In this document: positions 13,501 to 26,200 of the stretch, one piece after another | Layout of the letters: every line of letters begins with the position of its first letter | Numbering within the stretch: position 1 is the first letter of the stretch | Assembly: GCF_000150275.1 (NCBI RefSeq) | Contig: NW_002060949.1 | Span: 1,051,836-1,115,835, forward strand | Source of the DNA: Trichoplax adhaerens | Taxonomy: Eukaryota; Placozoa; Uniplacotomia; Trichoplacea; Trichoplacidae | Reading direction: 5' to 3' | Length of the DNA stretch: 64,000 nucleotides | Notes under the pieces: generated by a model | Databases searched by the model: none | What the model was told of the DNA's origin: nothing | Seen by the model: only the letters and a program-made list of their open reading frames with translations | Position numbers and translations under genes: made by a program

Positions 13501-14664
13501 CATCTAGTATTGTATTACAGGTCAGTAAGCATTCATTATTATAGGTTATCCCAGCAAAGCTTAACATCTCTTTTTTTCATTTACAGTGTGGTGCTGATTC
13601 TTTAGGGTGTGATCGCTTAGGTTGTTTCAATCTTAGTATAAAAGCTCACGGGTTTGTTGTAAAAGCTATTTTCGCATTGCGTCCAAATTTGTTGTTGTTA
13701 ATGTGCTTGTTCTATTTGTAGAGCATGTGTTCAGTTTGTTAAAAGTTTTAATATTCCGACCTTGGTGCTCGGTGGGGGTGGTTATACTATTAGCAATGTA
13801 TCTAGATGCTGGTAATATGCGTATTATTATAAATTACAGATCAAGTTTATAGAGTTGCTATTATAAATAACACATCAACTCTGACTTATGCTATTCAGGT
13901 GCTACGAGACTGCTTTATTGGTTGATGCCGACATTACCAATGATCTTCCGTATACTGGTATGAGTGAATCATTTAATTATTGAGAAAGACTATGTTAACT
14001 TGAACATATACTGACGGATATCACGGCTTATTTTCATGACTTTTTAGAATATTTAGAATATTTTGCTCCCGATTTTTCACTTCATCCTTCGATCAGCTAT
14101 GCGAGAGCGGAAAATTTAAATACTAGACAGGTATAACGTCTGAAATTCTAAATAAAGTAACTGCTGTCATATGCTATTTGCATTGTTAAACCGGACTTGG
14201 TTCTATACTTATGATTATCTACTTGATGTTCTGTTACTTCGCCTTTTGTAGTATCTAGACAATATCATTCAAAGCGTTAACGATAACTTGAAATGTATTA
14301 CCTCGGCGCCCGCGGTTCAAATGCAAGCGGTTAGTTCGATAAATAAATTGCTGAAATTTTTCTTCGAATTTATCATGAGGTTATTTACTAGAATTATATA
14401 TCATTAATCACTATGTTAGGTACCTCCTGATTTAATCGATTTTGACTCTGAAAATGAGGATCAAGAACAATATCTAAGCGAAGTAGACCAACCACCAAGG
14501 TAAAAAAGTCTTACAATGCCAATAGAATCTGATTTATAACTGTATTAAGTGCTATTAAATTGATTCTTTCAAATTCAAGTATCGAACCAGCTAATGAATA
14601 CTACGATGGAGATTCTGACAATGATAAAGATCTTGGAGTTGATATTGAAACTGCTATCGATTAA
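10548..14664 (+). CDS. HDAC3: Histone deacetylase 3 (class I HDAC)
   Basis: Zinc-dependent lysine deacetylase, the catalytic subunit of NCoR/SMRT corepressor complexes in the nucleus. Eighteen exons: 10548-10608, 10866-10948, 11099-11175, 11274-11342, 11856-11937, 12148-12204, 12445-12500, 12690-12747, 13077-13152, 13287-13367, 13447-13520, 13587-13651, 13722-13811, 13899-13957, 14048-14130, 14252-14329, 14420-14499, 14580-14664. They give 437 residues with no frame break. Seen motifs: [13 protein letters not shown] (catalytic His pair), [13 protein letters not shown] (zinc Asp/His), [26 protein letters not shown] and LGGGGYT (catalytic Tyr). HDAC3 rather than HDAC1/2 is shown by [11 protein letters not shown] and the acidic tail ending [21 protein letters not shown] at 10548 lies in the [12 protein letters not shown] frame, as in other class I enzymes. 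Confidence 0.97.
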
Positions 14665-15514
14665 TCAAAGTCTAGTTAATTGATGATGTAATTCGCTTTC
14701 TGAAAGGCTATCTCTGTTGCGAGGATACAATCCCAATCCACTTTATCGTAACTAACATCCATTGGATATTCCTTACGACTTACAGTAAACTTACTGTATA
14801 ACCAAGAATCCGATTTTACAGTGAACATTTTATTGTTTTTTAAATATGATTAGAACGACAGTGGATTTTCTTTTGACATTTTAACAAGGAAACATAAAAC
14901 GTAATTCATCAAGATTATCTTTCCATCTTCATACCCAATATGTATATTAAATTAACAGTAAATTTTACATTAAAAATTGTATTTCGTTATTACAAAATAT
15001 TATGTTAAAAAATTGTATTTATAGTAACTGTATTGTACATAGATATGTTATATTCAAGCATTTATCGTAGTTACTTATTTCAATAGTCGAATACTTTGCA
15101 AAGTTAAAAACATGCCTCATTTTATGTTGGATCAGAATTACTTCTCATTGGGAATAAATCACGCGATGCTTTTCAAGCCATCAAACTAAATATCAATAAT
15201 TCTAATTAGATACGTGTATTTATATATTATGCCGAACAAATTGACATTTTAGTGTCACTCATCCCTTATATCAGTAGCTAGGCTAATAGCTATCATGGTC
15301 TATTAGCAGCAAATACCTGCCAATCATTCGACAAGTACATCTAATGCCTCTTAAAACCTTGCCTCTGTCTAGCTAAAAATGAATCACCTCCACTAGAAGC
15401 TAATCTATCATTCATCGTTTTTTTATGTACTTCAAGACCCTAGCAAGAACAATGTCAGATATTAAATATTAGCGTATTGCTTGTCAGAGTCCAGTACAAG
15501 TAATTACGCAAGCC
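14665..15514. other. Convergent intergenic region
   Basis: 850 bp of AT-rich sequence between the HDAC3 and HOOK stop codons. It should contain both 3' UTRs. No coding exon, tRNA or clear repeat was seen. Confidence 0.6.
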
Positions 15515-18500
15515 CTAAATAAAGTTTTCGATGATACTAACCAACTCATACCAAGCAGTTGTAACCAATTTCATTTCACGCTCATGAATAGTTTTCAAGT
15601 TTTCGATTTGGCGCTGCAAAATTCGAAAATTATTATTAACTACCGTGAAAGACCACGACGTGACAACAATTTTTACGCAAACCTCCAAATCTCTGACTCG
15701 ATACTCTTTTTCTTGTATTTGACTTTGAAGCGCTTGTAGCTGTTTACGCACGTACGGGACAAGATGATAAAATCAGAAAACAAATTTAGATTTCGTTGAA
15801 ACACGACTACATCTAAGGAATATACAGAAAAATTAAAAATAAACTTAATTAGGTTTAGTAACCTCCGGAGATCCAGTAGCGTTTCTTGGTAATAACTACA
15901 ACAATAAGAGAAAGCTCAAATATAAGTACATACAGTATCACGATAAATTTAAATTTCATGCGATTCGTATTTTCTGCGTCCAACGAAGAACATTGCAGAA
16001 AAACAATTAGGAAAAATACCTGTTTAGCTTTATCCAGAAATTTTTTATATTTATCTTCCAAACGGATCATATCGTTTTCGTTATTCGTAAGCTGGTCTTT
16101 CAGTCTACCAATATCAGCGTCTATCAATCATTAATTTCACTACCGTTAAAACCCTCAATCGACATTCTTTAATATCAGCTAATTCAAAGTCACAATTATC
16201 ACCTCGGGAAGCCAGTTCAGTCTGCATGCTTTTAATAATGTCAGCATTTTTGTTGCCATTCTCTTGCTGAACTTGAATTTCCCTTTCTCGTTTCATAAGA
16301 AGACTGCTCTGTTCATCCACTTTGGATCTAAGATAAAAATGTCCTTAACAATCGAAGTAAACACAATATGTCTATAAGTTGCAAACAATACGTACTGCAT
16401 ATTTTCAATAGCTTGCTTCAGTTCAATTTTATCCTGAAATAGTGACAAGACGGATAAATTAGATTAAGTCGATTTAAATAATAGTTTCGATATGTTGTCC
16501 TTAACTAACACGAGTATTGTAAGGTCAATACGCTGATACTCTTGAATACATCTAAAGCAAAATTACCTTATCATCTTCTTTCTGTTGCACTATTTGTGTA
16601 TTATGCCTGCATTTTAAAATTTATATAAAAATAAAATTAATATCAATGAAGAGAATCATGTTTCAAATTCTGGCTACTAAATATATGTAAACAGAAGCAA
16701 GTGAGGAAAATTCTCTTACTTCTCTATAAGATGTTCATTCTCTCTAATAAATAATTTCTTCTCTGCTTCCTCCGCCCGCTTTCTTAGACTCTCATTTTCT
16801 GTTTGCAATTGGATCATCTTTTCCCTGTAATGGTATTGAAATAAGAAGGATACGTCATAATTAACCATATTGTTTATTATAATAAGTCACTGATAAGAAA
16901 ATTAACAAAAGTAATTTTCTATTCTAGAGTCGAAATTACATACCTTGCATCGCTATCATTATCTGCCAGTGCTTGCCCTAGTGCATCGTCTAGCGATACA
17001 ACGCCTGTGCGCATATTTTAAAATCATTAGAAAAAGAAGGACATGTTAGCAGATACACCAAATTGAATAATATTAAGATTAGTATCTCTCTTACCCGATA
17101 TTTTTCTCGCTGATAAATGAGCATTTATCTCGCGTAAACTTTTCATTTCATCAATTAATTTCTTAAAGACAGTCACAGGTCATATCGTTAATGCCAATTA
17201 TTTATGATGAATAAGTTAAGAACCTTCATTACACTCACTAACTTTGTTTTCAAATTCCAATTTATTGCATTTCTCTCTACTGCCATATAAGTCTACTTTA
17301 GCCTAGAAAAGACAGCGTAAGCAGTTTAAATAAGTACACTTAAATTAATAATTGCTTAAAATTACTTACTTCTTCTTCAATCTTTTTACATTCTTCTATG
17401 TCCTTCTTCAATTGGCTGATCTAGTGAGACAATTAAAAATACTTTCTATTTTCTCTTAAAGCAGACAAACTAGTAATGCAACATAAAAGTACGCATAGTA
17501 CCTTTTCACTGTAATATTCATTATGAAATTTCGTTTGTGAATTTTGTTGTTCCAGTTTCTACATACAAATAATAAATTTTACATTATATAAGTATCATAA
17601 ACTTCCCATCACAATTCAATGAAGTGCACAGGTTACTTACTGCCTTTAACTCCGCATTATCCCTAACAAATCCAGCTATTCTATCTTCCAATTTTTTTAT
17701 TTGATCACGCTGACCAGCAGCATCATCTACGAAATAAAACATCGGATTACATTGATTCATTAAGGTACAAAAGATAGTACCATACTAAAAGAGCTACAAC
17801 ATGTTTAATTTGTATTACCTAACTTCTTCTTGTAATTGGTTAATTGAGCTTCGCTTTGTGCCTATATTACGCCATTAAGTAATATTACTTCAATAAATCC
17901 AAGTTGTCACATACATAATTTAAATTATACGCTATATGACTTGATTAACTATAAGGTTTCATCCAACTCACCAATTTATCTGCTGTGTGAGATAACTCGT
18001 CAACTTTATCTCTTAATTCTTGTGCTTCTTCTGCTCTCTTACTTAATAGTAATCTCTAAGATATACGTAAAGCGCAATAATAGTGAATGAGACAATAAGT
18101 GTCTACAAGTATCACATCAGCTATTTGATTCACAGAGTTAGTAATCGTAGTCATGCTACTATTTACTTCTTGTCTAAGCTCGATAAGTATCTTTTCTTGA
18201 CGTTCTTCACGCGTAGTTATTTCGTCTCTTTCTAAAGAATTATACAGGATAAATACCGACACTATAATAACTATTCAAATTGTTGCTGTACCATAAAAAT
18301 TTAATAGTTCATTACCAGATTCCAGTGACAAATTTTGCTTCTGCAAAAGCTCAATTTTATTATGAAGATTCTGGAATTTAAAACCAATATCTGTTGTAGG
18401 GTCATTTATAATACTTTCGACATTGTTATAACGATCTAACAACTCCTTATTAGATGTTAGCTCCTCCTGCAGATTAGCAACTTGATTTTCAAGATCACGG

Positions 18501-20760
18501 CATTTATTTGTTAACTCTTTCTTGTCGACTGCTAGGTCATGTATTTCTTGCTCCAATCTTTCTACCCTTTCCTCTTCTATTGATTGATCATTTTGAGATG
18601 TGGGAGTCATTAGCTCTTGAATTGCTGTCATAATAACCTCTTGTACGGACTGCTCCAACTCCATAATAACTTTAATATAACCTAGTATTAGAAAAATATA
18701 TCACTTTCAGACGGATAAGTTCATTGGTGAAATATTAATCATCAATTCATATCCATGACGATGAGTTTGATAAAACATTATACAACGATGGTGATTACAT
18801 AATTCAAATTTTAGCAATTGTTTAATTTTTAACATAAATAAATTACGTAGCCAACCTATGTGTTTAATTAATTTCTAGCTAGCTATCTAATTTACGAAAA
18901 ATTTTAAATGACACCATTAAAGTATATACTACTACGTATACGTATGTCTTAATTAAGGGCTACCTATCATACCTTCTCGATTATTACAGAAGAACGCGCA
19001 ACCAAGAATGAGCTGTAACATTTTACCTAATTCTTCTTCATCACAATTAATAGCTATAATTGAAACAAAGAGTCTCACTTTAAATATTTATCTTAAGCTA
19101 TTTTAAAAATTTTGTCAAGCTCTGTTAAACCAACCAATTTTTTCTACATTTGGCAAGGACAGATTGCTTAAGTCTTGTTTTAATGTCTAATTAAAGGAAG
19201 AAATGGGTAGTTTACGAATTGCACTATGCCATTGACATTAGTAGAAGAACAGTAATAAATAAATAATGATAAAATACATCATTGTATGATGACATATGTT
19301 GCATTGATTATAGATATGAACTTAACACTTTACATTATACTACTGTTTCTCAATAAAACGAACTGTTTAGTGCGTTCACATTTATAACTTGCCTCGTGAT
19401 AGTAGTATTCTATTCCCCGCAGGACTTTCTTTAAATTGCTAACCTACATAATTAGGTAAATAAATGATAAGTATTAGGAAATGGCTATTGAGTTAGTTTA
19501 TTAATAAAATTGGTTGTCAATATTGATTTAACAGTAGTGATAGCATATTGTATCAGTGGGTTAATAAAGATGAGTTTGTTGTAATACTTCATTAGGTATT
19601 TTTTAGATACTAGTATCGTGACAAGAAAAGTACGACAACAAGTATTTTTTAAATATTTTACATGTATAAATACTACATCGCGCTAAGAGAGTTATACAGT
19701 ATTTTAACCTGTCAGTGAAAGGGATAATTGATCGAATTAATATATACTACCTCATCTAAGATTAAAAAACGTTAGAGGGATAACTATGTAGTATTCTGGA
19801 ATCTAATCAAGTTAAAAGTAACTAACAAGAGATCTAATTGTAAATTATATCTACATTTCATCATAATAATATCCAGCTATAAGTTCTATAAGTTAATAAT
19901 TCTAATTATCGGATAACGATAAAATATCGCAATTGCTGAAGTATTCTCTTAAGAGTACTATATCAGTTATATATTTATGCTGTGGTATGTATACTGTATC
20001 ATTGTACCTTACATTGAAATTGTAAGACTAGTGAAGATATCGTAATTACTGCAAATAAACATATCACGTTGGTGAATCAGGCAGTGCGCTACAGCTTAAA
20101 ACTCTGAAGACTAATAATCCAACCCGTGAATGGCACATACAGTAATTGGCTTTAGTATTATTTAGTTATTCATTCACTATCTATATTAAATGACTTTAAG
20201 TTCAAGCTTTATACTATATTATCAATGAATTAAAAAATTGTTGCATCAAATCAAATAATCTTCTAAACTGTCTACCAGAAAAGTAGGCACTGCATTGTAC
20301 ATAAAAGTCATAGCAAAATCTTACCTTTAACCGCCAATGGTTAGCATCACGCTTGATTCTACTAAGCCATTCTCCACTAAATACAGCAGAAGCTCTAATC
20401 AAGCATATCATAAAATTAATAAATGGGTCGTCATATCATTTATTTTGGCTTATTAGGAGATACACGTATCCGTGTAAGACCTTTGAGACGATATTTAGAT
20501 AAAATACAATTATTCTCCAGGTGTCAGCGACTAATCTATTTTCTCTTACTATCCTACATTCTATTTAGATTGTTACATCTATGCAAATTATATAGACTAC
20601 ACAAGTATTACTTCCTCATTATTGTATATGCGCATATAGTTTTATTCTCAATATAAAATATTAAAGAGCAACAACATTAACGAAATCGTATTCATGTTCA
20701 ATGATTTAATTCAACTGATAACTTAGACTTTATTCTTATCAACTGTTCTAATAACATTGG

Positions 20761-20791
<31 letters not shown>

Positions 20792-21731
20792 TTATTCAAT
20801 CTGGTTAAACTAACAAATAGTTTATTCAGCTAGTGTTGTACTTTACAAGTGATGTTGCAAGTTGTAAATGTTATCATTTTCTCGGTATTGCTTACATCAT
20901 CATCATTGTACTGTAATCTCTCACAGCAAATATTAAAATGAGAGTAAGAAAAGCGTGCAAAGCAATTTCAATTGGCCAAAATTGAGTATCTCCCAATTTT
21001 ATAATCATATTCTGCCGCACTACTACTGTATCCGTCCGTTTTAATCTACTTATTGTCCACTACAGTACTGCCATCTCGACTGGCTACGCGATGATCAGCT
21101 TCGCTATTGCACATCTACAGTACTATTGATCGCTCTTGTTATATAAATAAAAATGCATTTTGGGGACTGTACTTATAGCATTTGGTACGTTATTATTGGT
21201 ATGAATTTGGTATGACAGAATTGTCGATCTTGACTAAATTCATTGAACTACTTGTAACGATTGGATGATCATGACAAGTATATGACTATAAAAACATTTG
21301 CTTGCAGTACAGTATTACTAAAGTTAGAATAAAGCGCTCACTGTCCAAGTAGTAGAGCCTCCTTTACCAACTGAAAGTTTTTAAAGGGTTATTTAATACT
21401 GTAGTCAGAACCAGCATTATTCACAATTAAATATTTAATTCTACTTTTCTAGGTTCTACAATTTTTATACTAGGATAGTATATGCTAACATTTTAGACAA
21501 GCACTCGGCCATTGCAACACCATCCATTAAGTCTTGGACAGTTTGATGAGGTCCATTGATGCCATCGAACGTTCCTATCTAAAAATCATGTTATACAATG
21601 AGGAAAGTCCAAATTACTTTCAATATCCACCTTCCAGCATCACAATTAGAACCAATAGAGTTGAAATCAACAAGATTTTAGTCCATTTTTACCCATATTA
21701 ATAAGCTTTCGCACAAAACTTCGCTATCCAT
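15515..21731 (-). CDS. HOOK: HOOK family dynein adaptor
   Basis: Cytoplasmic adaptor linking endosomes to dynein-dynactin and microtubules. Twenty-four coding exons (5'-3'): 21731-21693, 21578-21490, 20394-20325, 19443-19393, 19186-19135, 19053-18973, 18681-18316, 18231-18167, 18055-17972, 17861-17819, 17726-17641, 17558-17502, 17420-17370, 17302-17243, 17161-17095, 17004-16944, 16824-16720, 16606-16567, 16433-16396, 16327-16203, 16120-16020, 15895-15863, 15739-15683, 15613-15515. Total is 1920 nt, 639 residues (vertebrate HOOKs about 720). The N-terminal Hook/CH domain reads MDSEVLCESLLIW, QTVQDLMDGVAMAE, GEWLSRIKRDANHWRLK, then ELGKMLQLILGCA and EQSVQEVIMTAIQELM. A long coiled coil follows, ending KYKKFLDKAKQ and TTAWYELVSIIE, which match the HOOK tail. 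The intron after 19393 uses a GC donor (GCAAGT). The GTAC island lies directly upstream. Confidence 0.95.
20761..20788. repeat. (TA)n microsatellite
   Basis: About 14 uninterrupted TA dinucleotides in the HOOK intron between the exons at 20325-20394 and 21490-21578. Confidence 0.95.
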
Positions 21732-21754
21732 TTCATCCAAATGCGCTGACAAGA

Positions 21755-22645
21755 TCAGTTACTGTACTGTACTAGAAACGTTTATAGTAACGCGTCAAGC
21801 CCTTTGACCGTTGTCTCTTATTAATTACAGCTGTTGAAGTGTCCAACTGTCCATACAGGCGTCCGAGTGTGTCATGTCAGTCTACACTCTACAGTACAGT
21901 ACAGTTTAGTACAGTGTACAGTACTGTAATTATGTACTGTACTATACTACTGTACTATAAATCACGTGACTATCGTGAGTAACGTCCACTAGACCAGTTA
22001 AGTTGGATACAAACTTGACTGATCTACTGGGCGCTGCTCGATACGTTTGCACCATCTAGTACACTACTGTACGTACATTGTATGAATAAAAGATAGTAAT
22101 ACTGTACTCAGTAGTCAGTGGGCCCGGTGCTGTAGTGTACTCAGTGGATATGACAGCACTGGATCGGTGGCCATTGTACAGAGCTAAAGTCAAAAGTCTA
22201 CTGTAAAATCCATGTCTACTAAAAATGGCCATACTCGTACTCTTTCCACTGTTGCAGCAGCATACCACTTCTGTAGACTACCGTCACTTCTAAAAAGGAA
22301 AGAGAGGGATAACCACCGGCCATTCAATATCCCCAAAATGACGGAGCTGGCCATTGTGCGAGTCATCTCAAGTGAACTGTATATCGAGCACGATACACAG
22401 TTGAAGTCGACCGTTTACGCGAGTGTCATCCTGATCAGCTGCTTGGGTTGGCTTTGCACAGTACAGTACTGTACTGTACGTACTGTATACTGTAGTGTAG
22501 GTACTGTACACTGTACAGTACTGTACTGTACTGTACTGTAGAATGGCCGACCAAGCCCAGCCCGCCCATTCTACTGTACTGTACACAGTGCAGTACAGTG
22601 TACAGTAGCTTACCAATGGTGTGTTTCATGTCAGAACTGCCTGAT
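21755..22645. promoter_or_regulatory. GTACAGTAC/GTACTGTAC island upstream of HOOK
   Basis: Starting about 25 bp upstream of the HOOK ATG, dense overlapping copies of GTACAGTAC and GTACTGTAC lie mainly at 21760-21775, 21890-21955 and 22440-22610, many joined into longer perfect palindromes such as TACTGTACAGTA. The stretch 22020-22600 is also visibly richer in G+C than its surroundings. It contains TGTCAGAACTGCCTGA at about 22630. Position suggests promoter or 5' UTR sequence; function is not shown. Open frames here are made of repeat words. Confidence 0.6.
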
Positions 22646-22708
22646 TAATTATACAATTCATATCACTAATTTGAACTTGAGTTATTAGCTATGCAGCAGT
22701 CTATCAAT

Positions 22709-23263
22709 TCAATTAGTTATTACTCTGGATAACAACTTCCACTTGTAAAATATTGTTTGATAATTAATAAAAATCACCAAGACTACTTCCATCCCAAGAC
22801 ACCAGCTCTTTATTATACTCGTACGACTGAGTATATAGGATACGGCCAAAGCCGGTAATGTAGCCATTACTGGTATTGGCTCACCGGTTTCATACGAATT
22901 CCTTTCAAAAAATTTGAAATCATGTTTAAAAGTATTGTAGTCATATAGGGCTTTTACATGACAGTACTCCATTAACGATGAAATACACGACAGATGTTTG
23001 CATGGGAGTGTATTAATATCGTAGATTAATATTTTCCAGTAGACTAAAACTGTAATCGTTATTCGCAAATTTCTACGAGTACGGTGGATAGATAGACTCG
23101 TATGACAGTACAGCATATAATATATAGAACATATACAACTATTATCAGTTATTGTTCTTGCATAGGATAGTATGCCATGCCTGCATGATACTGAATAGTA
23201 GAAGGAAGTCAAGCCACTTATAGTGAGTGCACTGTCTATGCACATCGAGAGGAAAATTCTCAT
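22709..23263 (-). other. 184-codon open frame, possible 3' exon
   Basis: An open frame of 184 codons on the minus strand, long for this AT-rich sequence. The part from about 23010 to 22790 looks most like coding sequence (RNSYETGEPIPVMATLPAL). It lies downstream of the last supported exon of the LLTP-like gene (23325-23287) on the same strand and could be its terminal exon. I recognise no domain. The N-terminal half looks like ordinary noncoding sequence. Uncertain. Confidence 0.3.
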
Positions 23264-23286
23264 CTTTTAAAGACGCAGTAAGTTAC

Positions 23287-26200
23287 ATTAGCCCATTTCT
23301 CCCTTGAAGTGCCTTTTTCCTTGATCTCCATAAACCATAGAATAGTATAACATTTATTCAATAGGATCCGGGGTGAATACAGTTAAGGCATTTATTTAAA
23401 ATACTATTGCACTTCAAAGTAATCAATTAATCGTAAAGTCCACAAAGAAACAATGAAAGAGGAAACTAAAATTACCCACAGCTAAATTTCAAAAAATGAA
23501 GAGGCGGGAACTTAAGATTAAAATAAATATCCAACTATATAGTGTTAATTTACTATTCATTATCTCATACAAGTATGAGAACGAAAATTCACATCCATAT
23601 TCAAGTTAATTTCAATCACTTACTCATGGTTTCACAATTATTGATTGCCTAAGCTATCACTTACTATTATTCTAATAGTAGGAGAAATATCCTTAATTAC
23701 TCAATTGACCATCAATCGTAATAAAGATCATAATTACCTTATCATCTCATGAGATCCGTGCCTAGTAAGCTATACAAGTAAGCTAAATGTGGAGGTAATA
23801 CGCATATATGCATGTACTTGATAACGCAAAAATCCCATCATGATTATGTGACAGTATATACGAAGACTACTGAACGATTGCTTAACCCTACCAAAGCATT
23901 ATTTCTATACTTTATAGAAGACTACAACAGTATGTGCAAATTAATTATTACACCATCAGAGAACACCAGCAAATTAATTAAGCTTCCTTTTTCATCGTTT
24001 CTTTTCGCGAGCGATTATTATGGAAGCAGAAACGTTGATTGAGAGCATTAATAAAAATGCAAAATTTTTCCTAGGGATAGTTCATGTAAAAGTAATAGTA
24101 ATGAATGAAAAAATAGCTAAAATGCACTGCTTTAAATTAGTAAAAGATTCGGTATGAACCATTAATACTAGTCATTATTAACTTACGCGATGCTTTCGTT
24201 TGAGTCGGCGTTTTTCCTTTTCACGAAGAACTTTATTGTCTCGAATGCTAATAGAATATTCATTCCATCTACATGTATATTAAGATGATCGACCCATAAT
24301 AGATTATTAATTTAAATTAGTACTGACTTACATAATTAAGATGAAGGCTTAGTGCTAAAGACTAATCGAAAATTGTTCATTTATGTGCTGTAAAACATTT
24401 CAAGTATGACTTCTAACGAATAAACTAACCAATATTGTTCAAATATCATTCACATTTAACCATATGATACTGCTATATAAGTATGAATCGTATAATAATA
24501 TTGAAACAGCTCATTCTTACCGCCAATCAAACATAGTTTTACTTTTTTTCTTCGGTTTTGTCGAAATTTTTCCATCTTCACCCATTTTAAAAATTAATCT
24601 TTTCTTGAAATAAATCTGAATGCTCTCTTCGATGCCATCCATACTAAGCGCTACATCAACTATACTGTAGGATCTGATTCGAAATGATTTTCTGTAATAT
24701 AATGAATCATAATTTTATAAATTTATCACAATTTGAATCACTGCATGAAAATAAGAGAATAACACTATCTTAGACTAGGCATTAAAGACTGCAGTACACC
24801 AATATGAAATTGTGATATGTGTTCATAATTATCGAAAGTAAAATATTGAAACTTCAAGGGTCTGACGCATATCCATATAGTCATAAATAAGTATAATATA
24901 CGAAGATAGTACATACAGGACGTCTACAATCACATCTTCACCAGTAATCGATGCATTAACAGCTACGATACTATATACGGAAGTTTCTAATAGCAGTGGA
25001 AAGCCAGGAGCTGTAGCATTGATTTGGCGAGCTTCATATATCAGCGCAGGCTTAATAAGGAAAGCTCTTTTATTCAAGAATCGCGAGAACACTTCATTTA
25101 AAGTTTCTTCATCAATTTTCCAAATTTTTCTTTCATTCATGATTTGATTTTCAATTCGTTCAGCTAACACATCCAAGCTCAATTCTTCATTCATTTCTTC
25201 ATTCATTTCTTCATTCATTTCTTCATTCATTTCTTCATTTATTTCTTTATTAAAATGATATAGTGAGATATCTCTGCAATTATCACAAAATAAAGGATAG
25301 GTATTTTAAAATATTGTTAACTTTCATTTCTATAAAGAATTACAGGTATTCTGTGTCCGTTCAAAAATAATCCAGGCATAGCACTTTACTATACTACATA
25401 AAGGCTGAGCATTATATTATTGAGTATATCAGTTTATTATTGCGGTCTAAAGTGCGTAATAAGGTCTTTTCTTTATATTTTAATAAATCTTTTTTTGGCA
25501 GCTATTATTTCAATATTATTACCAAGGCTAAATCTGTCAACAGCGATACAAATTACTGATTCCTACTTGAAACTTATCCAATTTTACTGTATACCAAATA
25601 CAAGTATATTAGAAATTTTAAAGTATCTTACTAACAAATATTTAATAATCACACTAGAATATACGTACACGGTCCCCGGTCTTCGATAGGATTTTCTCTT
25701 GCCTGATAAAATATCATATGTAGATATGCATACTTCAAACAGCATCAGATTCCGTTTAACAAAAGTGCTGTGGCAAAAACTCTTAACATAAATGAAGATC
25801 TATATCAAGCTAGGAATCCACATATAAGCATACGTATATCTATGTCATGAACTCTAGTATATCTAGATGTCGTGTCTATACATATTAATCAAGGCGACAA
25901 CAATATAGTCTTGACAATGATCAATTCCAACATCAAATATAACTTACATGAATTGTTTGCACAACAACATCATTTACTGTCGGAGCAACTTGCAGACTTT
26001 CTAATAAAGCTTTTATCTCCATAACAGAACTGGTTCTACTCCAAACGTTTTGAAGTTTTTGTAATATTACAGATGATGAACGAGCGGCAATTGCGCCCAT
26101 AAAGAAATCTCTAAATATGATTAATTTTATGTTAATAAACTGAAAAATTTGCTTTTAGCGTGAAATCGGAATCAAATCATCTAACCTCGCGGTTTTTTCT

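Noticed and set aside
22368-22629. Open frames rich in Tyr, Cys, Thr and Val in the island upstream of HOOK.
   Set aside because: They translate the GTACTGTAC words and have no other coding feature.
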